A DNA stretch of 64,000 nucleotides from Petunia secreta (Eukaryota; Streptophyta; Magnoliopsida; Solanales; Solanaceae), in NCBI GenBank assembly GCA_029990175.1, contig JARKIP010000017.1:25841001-25905000 (forward strand), written 5' to 3'. The position numbers and the translations under genes are program-made. The notes beneath the pieces are model-generated. The model made no database searches, was not told the origin of the DNA, and saw only the letters and a list, made by a program, of their open reading frames with translations. Positions 11,731 to 22,996 of the stretch are shown piece by piece (the stretch's first letter is position 1; each line of letters starts with the position of its first letter).

Positions 11731-13219
11731 AAGTTCATGAGTTAACATCATAAACAAGAGCACAAAACAAAAATGAAGATAAAATCTATATATATCTATA
11801 TATATATTAAAAGATATGTAGTAGCCAACCATGTTTAGCCAAGTGGCAATAAGTTAAAAAGACACATGACAATTTTAAGACAAAAATTAATTATTAGTTA
11901 CTACATTCAAAATATGGTTAATTTTAGTTTAAATATTAACAAGTGGCATAACCCTAATTTTAGTTTGAAGTAAAATCTGTAAAATATTGAATTAAAATTT
12001 GTAAAATATTTTATAAAATTAACTGCTCTAGAAGTTTGGCCTGGATATTTTTAATATTGAATTTGAATTTATAGTAAACAAAAAATAACAAACCACAACA
12101 CTCATGTTAACTGCATAGGGGATAATGCTGCAACCATCATCACGTAAGAAAAACAGGATAAACACGTTCACCACATCTTGACAGTTGTAAAACTACTTTT
12201 CTTTTCTTTTTAATAAAATCTAAATGCCATCGGATATGGACAGTTATAAAACTATTCCTTTGCACTCAAAAAAGAAACCTTACCACTTCTCTCCTCTTCA
12301 GTTTTCTTTGCTTAAGATGTATTTTCAAGATTAGTAAGAAAAATTAATCAGTCCTTGATTTCTGTTATGTTGGGTCAACAACAATGAGCGTCATCTACTA
12401 ATGCCTTTCAACGATAGTACTACCGGGAAGAAAAAGTTTAATAGTGATGGATTACTAATTCATACATAGAACACATATTTCTTTTTTGTCGTTTGATGTT
12501 GCAGGTTAGGAAGAAGCACTATCATGAGCTTTTCTGGTGGAAAAAAAGAGAAGTTACAATCGGCAATGTGCATAAAAGACGTTTCATCCGAATAAGTAGC
12601 AACTACCTCTACGAAGAAAACTATGGGAGGGTCTGTCTAACAGAGAAGACTAAAGACTAGGTACAATTAATCTTTCTCTTTCTCTTTTTCAAAATTTCTT
12701 AACAGGGAACTACTCGCACTTTTATTTTGCTCTTACTATAAAACTTTGAATAAAATAAGTTTCATTGGTTTTATAGCTTCAGGGGGCGGGTGAAAATAGG
12801 AGTAAGAACATATACTACAACGGACGATGTGCATTCGTCACTGCAAATTTCTATCATGCATATTTAATTCCCTGGATGAAGCTGATCAATTGATGTGCCT
12901 TCAGACGGACAACCGCCTTCTACGCGTAAGCAGATCTTGGGATGGTCAAAGTAGCATGTAGTATTATGATTGTGTTTACAGTAAATGCGTTCATTATTTA
13001 GTAGTTGGATTAGCATTTTCTTATGGGAGTATATCAATCTTCGCTGATCTTTATCTAAAGTGCTTCCTTATTTCGCCTTTGAGGAGATTGTCGTAGTTAA
13101 ATTTTTTTTCTCACGCTATTAGTTGGTTTTGAGAGCACTCCTATTTTAACATTGCTACTGTCTTTTTTTTTTTTTTTTTTTATTTAAAATGAATCTTCAA
13201 AATGAGATATCTACCCTAG

Positions 13220-14597
13220 CGGGTGTCAAACGGGTATACGGGTGCGGGTTCGGGTTGTAAAATTGTAACCCCGCAGGTTCCGGGTACGGGTCCGGGTCCG
13301 GGTACGGGTTTTTAACGGATACGGGTTTCGGCTAGAAAAAAAAAATCCGTGCGGGTTCGGGTCTTAGCGGGTAGGGGTACGGTCGGGTCTTAACAAATCG
13401 GGTTTGGCTACGGGTTATAATTTTATTTTTTAATAATATTATTTTAAATACTTAAAACAAATTAAAAAAAGATCAATAGGAAAAACTCAAAGAGTTACTT
13501 TATTTAAGATACTTGAACTATTAAAGTCTTAAATATTAAACTTCCAAATTTAAAAAGTGCAACATCAAAACTATAATGAAAATTCACATTACAAATTTAA
13601 ATATGCCTAATTCTTTGTGTAATTTCTTCCATGGCATTTCCATCATGCTCCGGTGTAGGTGCCATTGATGGTGCTTGATCACTTAACAGAATTTCTTCAA
13701 GGTTATCATCTTGTTCTAGTGAGTCTTCAATTCCTTGATTTCTTCGCTCCAATCTAATCCAGTCTCGTAAACAAACTAGAACGTCCAAAGCATTATTACC
13801 CAAAGAGTGGCGGGTATCACCTATCATTTGTCTTCCTTGGCTAAATGCACTTTCTGATGCAATTGTTGAAACTGGTACAGCTAAAACATCTCGGGCCATT
13901 GCTGCAAGAATCGGATATTGCTTTTCATTCTCCTTCCACCATTTCAACGGGCTAAAGTCCTTAGTGCGAGTCTCCAACTGTCAAAGGCCACCTTCCAAGG
14001 AATTATGTTTTCTGTTAGAAAGCAATTAGTTGTATGCGACGATATGTAATTCAAAATATTTTATGTAGTGAGTTAAATAATTATATTTTCTAATAAATAC
14101 GATCCCATAATTACTTTGTCCGACTCCAAGTAGCTTATTTTCTGAGGTATATATCGAAATTAATAGTTGAAGTTCTATACCATATTAGAGTAGTATATAT
14201 TCAAACTTCAAAGTGTTGATTTATTATGGAATATAAAGTATTTTTTAATTAAATAAATAATTTGTTTCTCTTGAACATATTTCACTACTAACAATATGGA
14301 CACAAAACAAATTAAACCATGAGTGGAAAACTTGTGTATACATTTCTCTCCACGTACAAGTTTTATTACTCAGTTTATTTTAACGGGTACGGGTATATCC
14401 ATTAATACCCCATAATTTTGACGGGTCTTAACGGATACGGGTATTTGTTAAGAAAAAAAATCCGTTCGGGTAGGGGTATTTTAGGGGGTCTACGGGTCCG
14501 GGTCCGGGTTTTTGTGGGTCCGGGTGGGGTCGGATTTTAATGAGTCCGGGTCCGGGTCCGGGTTTTGACGGGTAGACCCCTACCCGTTTGACACCCA
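13220..14597 (-). mobile_element. Internally deleted hAT transposon
   Basis: The inverted ends are GGGTGTCAAACGGGTA and ACCCGTTTGACACCC. An exact 8-bp duplication TACCCTAG flanks them (13212-13219 and 14598-14605), the length typical of hAT. Both subterminal regions are filled with CGGGTCCGGGTA-type hexamers, which resemble the subterminal transposase-binding clusters known from Ac/Ds-like elements. Only the C-terminal part of a transposase remains (13597-13977). The element sits inside the inner Helitron, three levels deep. Confidence 0.9.
13597..13977 (-). pseudogene. hAT transposase, C-terminal dimerisation domain remnant
   Basis: The 126-residue frame has the hAT family C-terminal dimerisation signature: a WW pair (residues 13-14) in the WWKENEKQYPILAAMARD part, then VPVSTIASESAFSQGR, then NNALDVLVCLRDWIR, followed by an acidic tail. 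In full-length hAT transposases this domain follows several hundred residues of BED zinc finger and catalytic RNase H-fold sequence, none of which is present here. Upstream on the minus strand (13978-14400) is AT-rich non-coding sequence. The frame itself is open, so the deletion removed the N-terminal coding part; it cannot make a working transposase. Confidence 0.88.
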
Positions 14598-16429
14598 TAC
14601 CCTAGCCTATGGCAATTAAGCAGGTTTATGAATTTGAGATAACTATCTATTTTTAAATTTTTTTGTACTTTATCATTATCTACATACGGTTAAATATTTG
14701 TGGCATGAAACAGTTTTTTTTTTGTAGACGATAACTTCTTTTTACTTTGTGATACATGAACTAATCTTCGACAATATAGCATTTAATTTTTTTTTCTCTA
14801 TCTTCTTTCTCACCATTTTTTATTTTCTACAAGTTGACTCATCAAAATTTGGATTCTTTATCAATTGAATTTGACGGTATGAGTTGTGCGAGTTGAATTG
14901 TCTCTATAATGCAAAGGTATTATGTAATCTTTTTTGTATTGGTACTATATGTATCTCTACATTTTTCTATATAATAGATTGAAATCTGAAAAACGGAATG
15001 ATACAACTTCATATGGGGGAATAATGTGATCGGTATATGTGTGTGTTTTCTTTGGACTCACAATTGTTGGAACATGGCGAAAGCGATGTAGTGTTTTATA
15101 TACTAACTATTCTAATTATTTTTTTGGCAGTTTACTTTGGATAGAGTTGGAAATTTTATTAGTCCTGTTATGGGGCTTCAACCGCTAATAATCCAATAGC
15201 TATCCATGAATAAGAATGTTGGACGTAAGCTTGATGAGGTAAGTTTTTATATATTTAAATTTTTGATTTATTTTTTAGTGAATTATATATGTAAGTTGTT
15301 TTCATCTTTTCTATGTTTGCCGTGGTCTGTTTCTTCTTAATTGTGAGAGCGCGAAAGCTATGTGAGCACTAAAGTTATGTGGACAAATAATTTGGTCGTG
15401 TATTTTGCTTTATTGGAATTGTTTATGTGCTTGAAGAATAATGAACAATTAGTTTGGCTTAATTAATAATCTATTGTGTGTTGTTTCTACGGCCAAGAAA
15501 TTGTAAAACAAAAAATAGCCGTAAAAGAAGATTTGGTACATAAGTGAAGAATTGTGCAATATTAATTGAGGTTAATCTTTTTAAGTAGCAACGATTTGAG
15601 CAAACTAGAATCCTAATACAATAGCCAATTCGAGAATGAAGTCACAAGCTCCCAATATTTTCTTTTGTAATTTACCTGGGGTGGTAGTAATCTAAGATTG
15701 ATTTTGGTTGGTGAACCCTTACCGAAACTATTGTAATTACTTTGTTAGTGCTGCCCTCTTTAGATTTTTTTTATTTTATACTATATTTTACTCTTTCTAA
15801 AATATTCTGTGTTTATATAGAGCTTACTATAATGATATTAGAGTAGGCTGTCAAGATATGTTGTTGGTCATAATATGTTATTTTGTTTCATATATTAAGT
15901 CTTTTTCAGGAAATGGCATCATGCTCTTATAATGGTTTATGTAGGTTTCTCCTAGCGATGGATATTAGAATACTTCTGTATCCTTACTGTAAAGTGTAAA
16001 CGCTCTTCAATACTTTTTCATTTATTACTTTTTTTTCGAATACTTGCAATATTAGATTTGTGGGTCGTGATAATTCTCCCCTTCTACTTATTTGTGTAAC
16101 GAATCTTTTCATCAGTGTTATATATTTTAATTTGTGCAAGGTATATCTTTTTGCTCTTAATTATTTATTTTTGTTTGTATGTTTGTTCTGTTTTATAATT
16201 TTCTTTGGCTATATGTAAACGAGAAAAATCAATTTTATCCATGCACTCTTTCATGGGTTCCTTATTGGATTTTAATAAGGTTTAGTTGCAGGATCTAGCT
16301 AGCTGAAGATATGAAAGGAAAGAGGAAAAATCATTACACATTGGATCAAGTTCTAAAAATCTTCTTTTGCTTTTGGCTTAAAAATTAAGAATTTTGAAGA
16401 AGCTATGTGCTACTAGACTACAGTAGGCG

Positions 16430-16700
16430 ATTACTAGAATGCCTATTTGCGATTTTTATCCAATAAAAGTTATCACAGTATGTAAAAGAATCTAAATACT
16501 CCTGCTCGCTTGATGCGGAAATTGAGAATTAGTAAATACTATATTTATTAGTTGAAGATGTCAGGAACATATATACAGGTGTTAGATATGAATTAAAAAA
16601 GTAATGCCTATTTATGACTTTTATCCAATGAAAGTTTTTACGGTATGTAAAAGAATTCGTACTCCTGCTTGCTTCATGCGGAAATTGGGACTTATGAAAG
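16430..16700 (+). repeat. Tandem duplication, period about 172 bp
   Basis: GCCTATTTGCGATTTTTATC...GCTCGCTTGATGCGGAAATTG near 16441-16530 recurs as GCCTATTTATGACTTTTATC...GCTTGCTTCATGCGGAAATTG near 16606-16690. It lies in the inner Helitron and has no coding role. Confidence 0.6.
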
Positions 16701-17556
16701 ATCCGTTGAAGATGTAAGGAGCCTATATAAAGGCATTAGATATAAATTGAGAAGGTACTAATCTGAGATAAGACTTGAAAGTTATTCAAAAAAATTATTA
16801 CTAATAGCTTTGTTCTTTTCTTCTTTGGTCTGATTATCTCTTTGTTATGGTTGGAAGATTTTATTTCGTAGTCGGAGTTGTTTCTTTGGATTCGTCAAAT
16901 TTACTCCAGCAGGAAACATAAATTGCACTAATAACTTTATATTTGGTCCTTATTCCTAATTACTTTTAAAGTGGGTTATATTAATTTAAAGTTTTGAAGT
17001 TATCACCTTAAAATTAACTGATCTATTCTCATTTTTTTTATGGTGCAAGTCTTTGATATAATTTAAAACTCCTTTTTCAGTTAGTCATTCGATGGATATT
17101 TCCCAGTTAGCCATTATATCTTCTCCTCTTTCCATCATGAAATGAAATCGGTTGTTGGTGTAATATCGTGGCTTATCAGAGGAATTGCTTTGGTGCAGGC
17201 CATTCATGCCAATCTACTCTATGTTTGTTTTATACTCCAGTTATTATTATCATTTTTTCAAATATATTTATCGGTCCAATAAGAACAGTTCTCAACCTCT
17301 TAGTAATACTGAATATAAAAGACTGTAACTAGAAGTAAGAAAAAGTATTAAACGTATTAACAAATATTACTTTCGAATCATGTCGTATCATTCAAAAGTT
17401 ATTTGACATGATTTAGTCTTTTTAATTTCATATAGTTCCTGGATATATTTGAGAGAATGAAAATGATAGCGGACATTAAATTTGTTCAAATTTCAAGTTA
17501 ACAAACTAAAAAGAATATAATAGTATCTTTTGGTGATTAACTTCCTTAATTGTTGA

Positions 17557-17583
17557 CCGTGCATCGCACGGGTACTATACTAG
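17557..17583 (+). other. Helitron 3' terminal hairpin and CTAG end (inner)
   Basis: Stem CCGTGC (17557-17562), loop ATC, stem GCACGG (17566-17571), then GTACTATACTAG. The hairpin a few bases before a CTRR end acts as the Helitron transposition terminator. Confidence 0.9.
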
Positions 17584-19094
17584 TATATATTAAAAGGAAA
17601 GTAGTAGCCATTAATAATTAGCCAAGTGGCAATAAATTAAAATGACACATGGCAATTCTAACAAAAATTAGTTGTTAGTTACTACATTTGAAATTTAGTT
17701 AATTTTAGTTAAAATATTAACAAGTGGCACAACTCTATTAGTTGTTAGTTTTTAAGGTAGTTATGTCAGGATAAAATTAGTTTTCACATTTTAAATTGAA
17801 TTTGAATTTGAATTTGAATTTAAATAAAAATTAATCAGCAAGGTTTAAAAACTGTATTTTTACACTTAGCAATATTCGGAAAACTTCCAATTCTAATCCA
17901 TGCGAAAAACGGTTTTGGAGCATGAATCAAAACTGCTCCTTTGCAGATGAATTGCTTTTATCCACTAACTCCAACTTCTAGCATGACTTCTTTCCAATGT
18001 GGAATTTTTCATATTTGAATTTTACATCATTACAAGATTTGAACGGAAGAAATTTAATATTTTGTACTCTTATATCAGTCCTTCTCTATCCCTCCCTTCT
18101 CACACTCCCGAATAACTTTCATCAAGCTATATAATTAAATATATATAATCTTACAATATAGTTCTCAATTCTAAAAATTGTTTCGCTTAAATAATCCCAT
18201 CAGGTATAACGAAGCCCTCCATTTGCATCTCTATTCTACTGTATTAATAAGGCTAATCTTTACGTTGTTTCTTCTTCTTCTTCTTCAATTATTTTGGTTC
18301 TTTTCATACATGCTGTTTTAGCTTTCTTGCGACAGAGCTTTCACAAATTTGAGAGCAAAAAGTAGTGATTACATGATTGTGATATGAGGGATGAGACTTC
18401 GGTTGATTACTTATCAGGCCGTGCCTGCTTTGACCTTTTAAATGTAATGTTAATTGTTGAAAATGTAGTGCTGTATTTGTTCCACTCTAGGCTGAATTAG
18501 CACATTATAATATCTATTGTTTTTTTTTTTTTTTTGTGTTCTTTAATTGAAAAAGCTTACTCTTTATTTTGTCCAGATAAAACTTTCAGTTTTCTACAAA
18601 TGCATATTACGGACAAGTGAGTAATCTCTTCTATTAGATTTGTCATTTTTCTTTCAATCCACTTTTTAGTTATTTCTTTGTATGGCAGTATGGGAGTGAT
18701 GAGAGAAAAACATTGTATGGTCACAAAAGTTGCTACGATTGCTGGATTCAGAACCTTTATAAACTCATGAATATTTACTCATTCTTTAAATTTTGCTTTC
18801 TTTATACACTAAAAGAAATAGAGTTTGAATGGAATCTGAATTGGAGTAAAGTTTCAACTTTTTGAACTCTTATATATACCCTTTAGTGACATATTAACTC
18901 ACTTTATTATATCTTCTCAGATTACTCAACATGCTACAATGACTTTTTACAAGGCAGCTTCTTCGCCACATATAGTAAGATATGAACTTTGACTACTACT
19001 ACTTTTAATTTTTTGATATATTTATTCTTATTTGTGTTGTAGTTTACTGAATGATAAAAGCATCAGAAAGAGTAGTTAAAAATATTTGAAGATG

Positions 19095-19095
19095 A

Positions 19096-19128
<33 letters not shown>

Positions 19129-19129
19129 C
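19095..19129 (+). repeat. (TG)n(TA)n microsatellite
   Basis: About 12 TG units followed by about 4 TA units, within the outer Helitron. Confidence 0.9.
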
Positions 19130-19419
19130 GTGAATTGTAAGTCAAATAATGATCTATCATGCCTAAGGTTTTTATCACAAGTATTTTGAGAGTCTAAATA
19201 GGTGTTTAGATGGAATAACTAAGAGCTTACTTTAAATACAGAAAAATGTATTTGACTTATGAATTCTCAAGTTTGTGTAATATCGAATAAAAAGTACTTA
19301 CTGAAAAAAGTTCTTTAAGAATTCAGAGCAACAGAATAAATTTGAAAAAACTAAAATATATTTTAAGAGTTAAGTATATGTATCCCTATCTGTGAAATAT
19401 CAAGTGGAATTAGTGGGTA

Positions 19420-19815
19420 CGGATGTGCTAATAAAAAGCTCCAATATAAAAAAGACTAGAATTTCCTTATTAATAGAAGGCTAAGACCTACTTGAATTTA
19501 AAATATGACAATATTTTCAAATATTAATGCAAAAATATTTTAGGAGTATAAAAGTATTGATTTATTTTAGATTAAAAAAATAAGTACTGAATGTAAGACT
19601 TAGGTGATAAGCTAATAAAAATTCATATGAAGAATATAATATCAATTGGTGTTATTATGTATGGATGTGCTAATGAAAGCCGCAACATAAAAAAGACAGG
19701 AGCTTTATTATTAAATAGAATGCTAAGACCTGCTTGAATTTAAAATATGATAGTATTTTTTAATATCGTGCAAAAATATTTTAGGAGCACAAACAAATTA
19801 TATTTATTTTATATA
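19420..19815 (+). repeat. Tandem duplication, period about 240 bp
   Basis: GATGTGCTAATAAAAAGC, GGCTAAGACCTACTTGAATT, TTTAAAATATGACA and GCAAAAATATTTTAGGAG at 19424-19550 recur at 19663-19790 with about 85 percent identity by eye. An open frame at 19747-19986 runs across it and has no supporting similarity. Confidence 0.6.
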
Positions 19816-21625
19816 AATGATATTAAGTTGGGTGATAAGATAATGAATAATCATATTAAAAATATAATAATAGTTATTCTATTATTCATTTCTATGACTA
19901 TATTATTCATTTCCTTTAATTTCATAGAGCCTATTAGGTACAATGAAATAAGAAAAATAGGTCAATTAAAATTTTATACAATATAATAATACGATCTAAT
20001 TCAGCATTATTAAATAAACTTCATTTTATGTGAACCTTTTCAATTTATCTAATATTTTCTTAATATTTGGTGTGATGATTGTAATACATATATACTAAAT
20101 CTATGTCGAATTAGACGATTAATGTGGCATAGTTTTTTTCATGCGATCCACGGAGTGTGTGTTGATTCAAGTAAATGAAAAAAACGTATTATCATATAAT
20201 AATTTTCTACATATAATTGACAGTGAAGGAACTATCCGTTTAAAGCAAGGAGCATGCATGTCCTCTCATGTACTCAATTTGAAAGTAACTTCAATGCAAT
20301 GAACGTAGAGATCAGGACAAAAGTAATAGTGTTATGAGTCTTTTTGTAGTTTAGGTTAGATCATTCGAACATAAGTTCAACCTTTAAGGTATACTTTTAA
20401 AAATTCCCGCGTGAATAATTTATAGTTCCAAATTGTTGGTCCATCAACTTACGACGAGCATGAATAACTAGCAGAATGACATATTATTCTAAATGTTGAT
20501 GTCAATGAATGAGAACTCAAGAACGCGATGAGCTGAACATTATTGTCAATTAATACAACTATATGTCAGGGAACATTCCAAAATACAGTTTTGTAGCTAT
20601 AAAAATATTGAAACTATATTTGATATATTATATGGTAATTTCAATATCACATTACACTTGAGTGAGAGATATGATGAAGTAATTATTTTTGACAGTGGAA
20701 GTAAATCGGATATAATGGTAGCTACTTTTTTTTGCAGTCTAAGTAATTGTGAGTAATCCCAACTTGCTTTGTTATCCAAATGAACTTTTAAGCAAGAATG
20801 TTTGTAATGGTGGTGAAGAATTGAAGACAACAACAACCAATCTTTCGCTGAGGCATCCGTAGAGAGCAGTATTAGTAATAATTGGTGTGATATGGATAAT
20901 ATGCAATGTTATTATATTGATAGTGATTTTTTTTTTGTCTGTGTGTCCATTACTTACGAGACAGGAAGGTTTGCGTTTAATTTTATATGTAATGGTCCGA
21001 GATCAAGTTATTTCCCTTATGTTATTAATGTTTTGGTACTTCTATTATTCCTCTTATCACATGATTAGATAAAATGTGTAGCTTTAGTTTAATTATTCAT
21101 AGAAGATATCATGGGTTATATCTAACAACAAATATTACCTTGAGAATTTATCCACTTTTTGTCATTTATTATCATCATATTTGATGTTCAAAGCAAAAGC
21201 TGAAAGATTCAAGTTTCTATAAGATGGTTCAACAAAAGCAGAATATACAAGTACATGATTTTTTAAGTTATCTTCTCGAAAAGAGATGTATTGCATCTTG
21301 ATTATATATTATTTTGAATCTATTTTCATTTAAATACTATTTGTTACTGTATCATTATTTTAATTTATATTATTTGTATTATAAATTATATGGTCATCAA
21401 ATTATTAGTATCACCAACGGTATAATTATTCCTTTTTTTCAAACTTTATGTCTTTTGAATAAATGTATTGTTAGCTGGTTCCATATTTATTATTGTTCTA
21501 TTTCAACCAAAAGAGGTTAAAAAAAAAAAAAGGAACCACAATAGTAAACATTTTAATCATATGACAACTTTAGATTTGCTACTTTGATATATAAAATCTA
21601 CTATATAAGTCAATATTGATATCAA

Positions 21626-21652
21626 CCGCGCATCGCGAGGGTACTATACTAG
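21626..21652 (+). other. Helitron 3' terminal hairpin and CTAG end (outer)
   Basis: Stem CCGCGC (21626-21631), loop ATC, stem GCGAGG (21635-21640) with one mismatch, then GTACTATACTAG ending at 21652 and a flanking T. The last 12 bases are identical to the inner Helitron end. Confidence 0.88.
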
Positions 21653-21855
21653 TTTTTAGGTAAAAGGTGAGGGTATCTGTATTTCACGATATTGGTTGAT
21701 TAAAAAGCACTAAAACAAACTAGAGTTTATGATAATACATGAAAAGTAACTCAGAAAACGCTTCAAATATAGGTCTCCTACGATTGTTAAACTATTTATC
21801 AAAGAAGTTTCTAAAAGTATTTGTGCACACAGTAGAGTACTGTTACATTCTTTTT

Positions 21856-22602
21856 TTAACTCTGGTCTTCCATGGGCATCTCAAAGCGACAAATAGGGCA
21901 GTAATGACTTGTCTCTAACCACTTGGTGATACACTCTCCATGAAATATATGAGAACAAGGCATGGAGAGTATATCAGACTCCTTCACTAGCTCATCTAGA
22001 CACACCATACATTCACCATTGGTATTCTTTCCATCAACTTTCATCTTCTTCAGTAACTTCATAGATGATTTACAAGCTGGTATCATACCATGTGAAAATT
22101 CTTCTAATTCAACCAAAATCATTTCATCACAAAAATGGTTAATCACCGTTTTTATATCTATGTTGGTCTCCAATATTTGACAACCTTTATTATATTCTTC
22201 TTCGATGATCTTATCCACTTGACTCGTTATATTTTGAACTAAAGCGTGACAATGATCTTGAAAGTCGACATACCAATTCCCAAGAATATTTGAAAGTTCA
22301 CGGTAGAATCTGTCATCGGACACAATAATAGAAGGGGTGAGAGTAATATAGGCTAACTTTTCCCTTTGCCATTCACTATGTATGAATAGTGGCTCTGCAT
22401 CATCTGATGGTGATATGCACCAAAAGTTATCTTGAATACACAAGGAAAAGTGAATGTTTGAAGAAGGAGAAGGAGGAGTATGAGAAGAAGATGAATAGGC
22501 CTTAGGTTGAACATTGATTGATGATTTCTCTTGTTTAACACAGTCGATGGTTAATAATGAATTCAACAAGTGGTGGTGGCACACTAAGTTTGTGGTCGCC
22601 AT
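21856..22602 (-). CDS. RING-H2 finger protein, probable E3 ubiquitin ligase (paralogue 1)
   Basis: This is a single-exon, 248-residue protein. The C-terminal RING-H2 finger has all eight zinc ligands: C198, C201, C216, H218, H221, C224, C235 and C238 (spacing CX2C-X14-CXH-X2-HX2C-X10-CX2C). The motif HGECITKWLETSHYCPICR is typical of RING-H2 E3 ligases, which bind an E2 enzyme and pass ubiquitin to a substrate. The first about 195 residues have no recognised domain; a serine/proline-rich patch lies at about 36-48. There is no signal peptide or membrane segment, so it is probably cytosolic or nuclear. The start is the ATG in a context shared with paralogue 2 (both begin MAT.N.VCH). Its ligand spacing differs from paralogue 2 by two residues between C201 and C216. 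The substrate is unknown. Confidence 0.9.
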   Translation of the reverse strand: MATTNLVCHHHLLNSLLTIDCVKQEKSSINVQPKAYSSSSHTPPSPSSNIHFSLCIQDNFWCISPSDDAEPLFIHSEWQREKLAYITLTPSIIVSDDRFYRELSNILGNWYVDFQDHCHALVQNITSQVDKIIEEEYNKGCQILETNIDIKTVINHFCDEMILVELEEFSHGMIPACKSSMKLLKKMKVDGKNTNGECMVCLDELVKESDILSMPCSHIFHGECITKWLETSHYCPICRFEMPMEDQS

Positions 22603-22629
22603 ATTTGGAAGATTAATGGTGCTTCAATC

Positions 22630-22637
22630 TTAATTTA
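22630..22637 (-). promoter_or_regulatory. TATA-like box of RING gene 1
   Basis: TATAAATT on the minus strand, homologous to the box at 32064-32071 of paralogue 2. Here it is only 28 bases from the ATG because about 45 bases of leader are missing relative to paralogue 2. A second TATAAATC-type box lies at 22703-22710 and may serve instead. Confidence 0.45.
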
Positions 22638-22996
22638 TACTAGTTTAATAGTTTGAGAGTAAACAAATTGAATTTCGGAAACGTAATTTGAGAAGAATAG
22701 GGATTTATAAGTTGTGAGTTGTGACAAACGCTTTCCTATTCCAAGTAGGATGGGATCCACCATTTTTGGAACATTTAGAAAATATATAGGTAATCCCTAA
22801 GACCCTAACACGTAATTATAGAGTAGTATAAAGGAATTAATGGAAATATCAAATTGGTACGTTATTGAAGGTTCTCTTTTGTAATCAATAAGTGTCATAG
22901 ATTTACTAGAACCACCCTAAAACTTTAGAGAAAGCTTTCTTCCTCATCTTTTTATAAACATTTTCGAATATGAAATTTAAGCTTAATTTATCTTTA

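Larger units (their letters stand above)
11795..17583 (+). mobile_element. Inner Helitron, nested in the 5' end of the outer one
   Basis: It starts TCTATATATATATTAAAAG at 11795 after an A. It ends with a perfect 6-bp hairpin (CCGTGC/GCACGG, 17557-17571), then GTACTATACTAG ending at 17583, followed by T. The first about 110 bases after the start (GTAGTAGCC, TAGCCAAGTGGCAATAA, GACACATG.CAATT, TTAGTTACTACAT) also follow 17584, so inner and outer elements belong to one family. It has no Rep/helicase. It carries a hAT insertion at 13220-14597 and a 170-bp tandem duplication near 16.5 kb. Confidence 0.85.
11785..21652 (+). mobile_element. Outer Helitron, non-autonomous (4.1 kb without the nested insert)
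   Basis: The 5' end is TCTATATATA at 11785-11794, preceded by A. It resumes at 17584 with TATATATTAAAAGGAAAG after the nested Helitron. The 3' end is a hairpin (21626-21640, stem CCGCGC/GCGAGG with one mismatch) followed after a short spacer by CTAG (21649-21652) and a flanking T. This is the Helitron signature of TC start, hairpin plus CTAG end and insertion between A and T. No Rep or helicase coding sequence was seen, so it depends on another element. Deleting 11785-21652 joins AAAATGAAGATAAAA to TTTTTAGGTAAAAGG, which aligns with the uninterrupted paralogous sequence near 31090-31115. Confidence 0.82.

Noticed and set aside
11785..11794. Reading TCTATATATA as the true 5' end of the inner Helitron, with the outer one 5'-truncated
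   Set aside because: Possible, but the nested model explains both TC starts, the resumed TATATATTAAAAGG at 17584 and the paralogous empty site with no lost bases.
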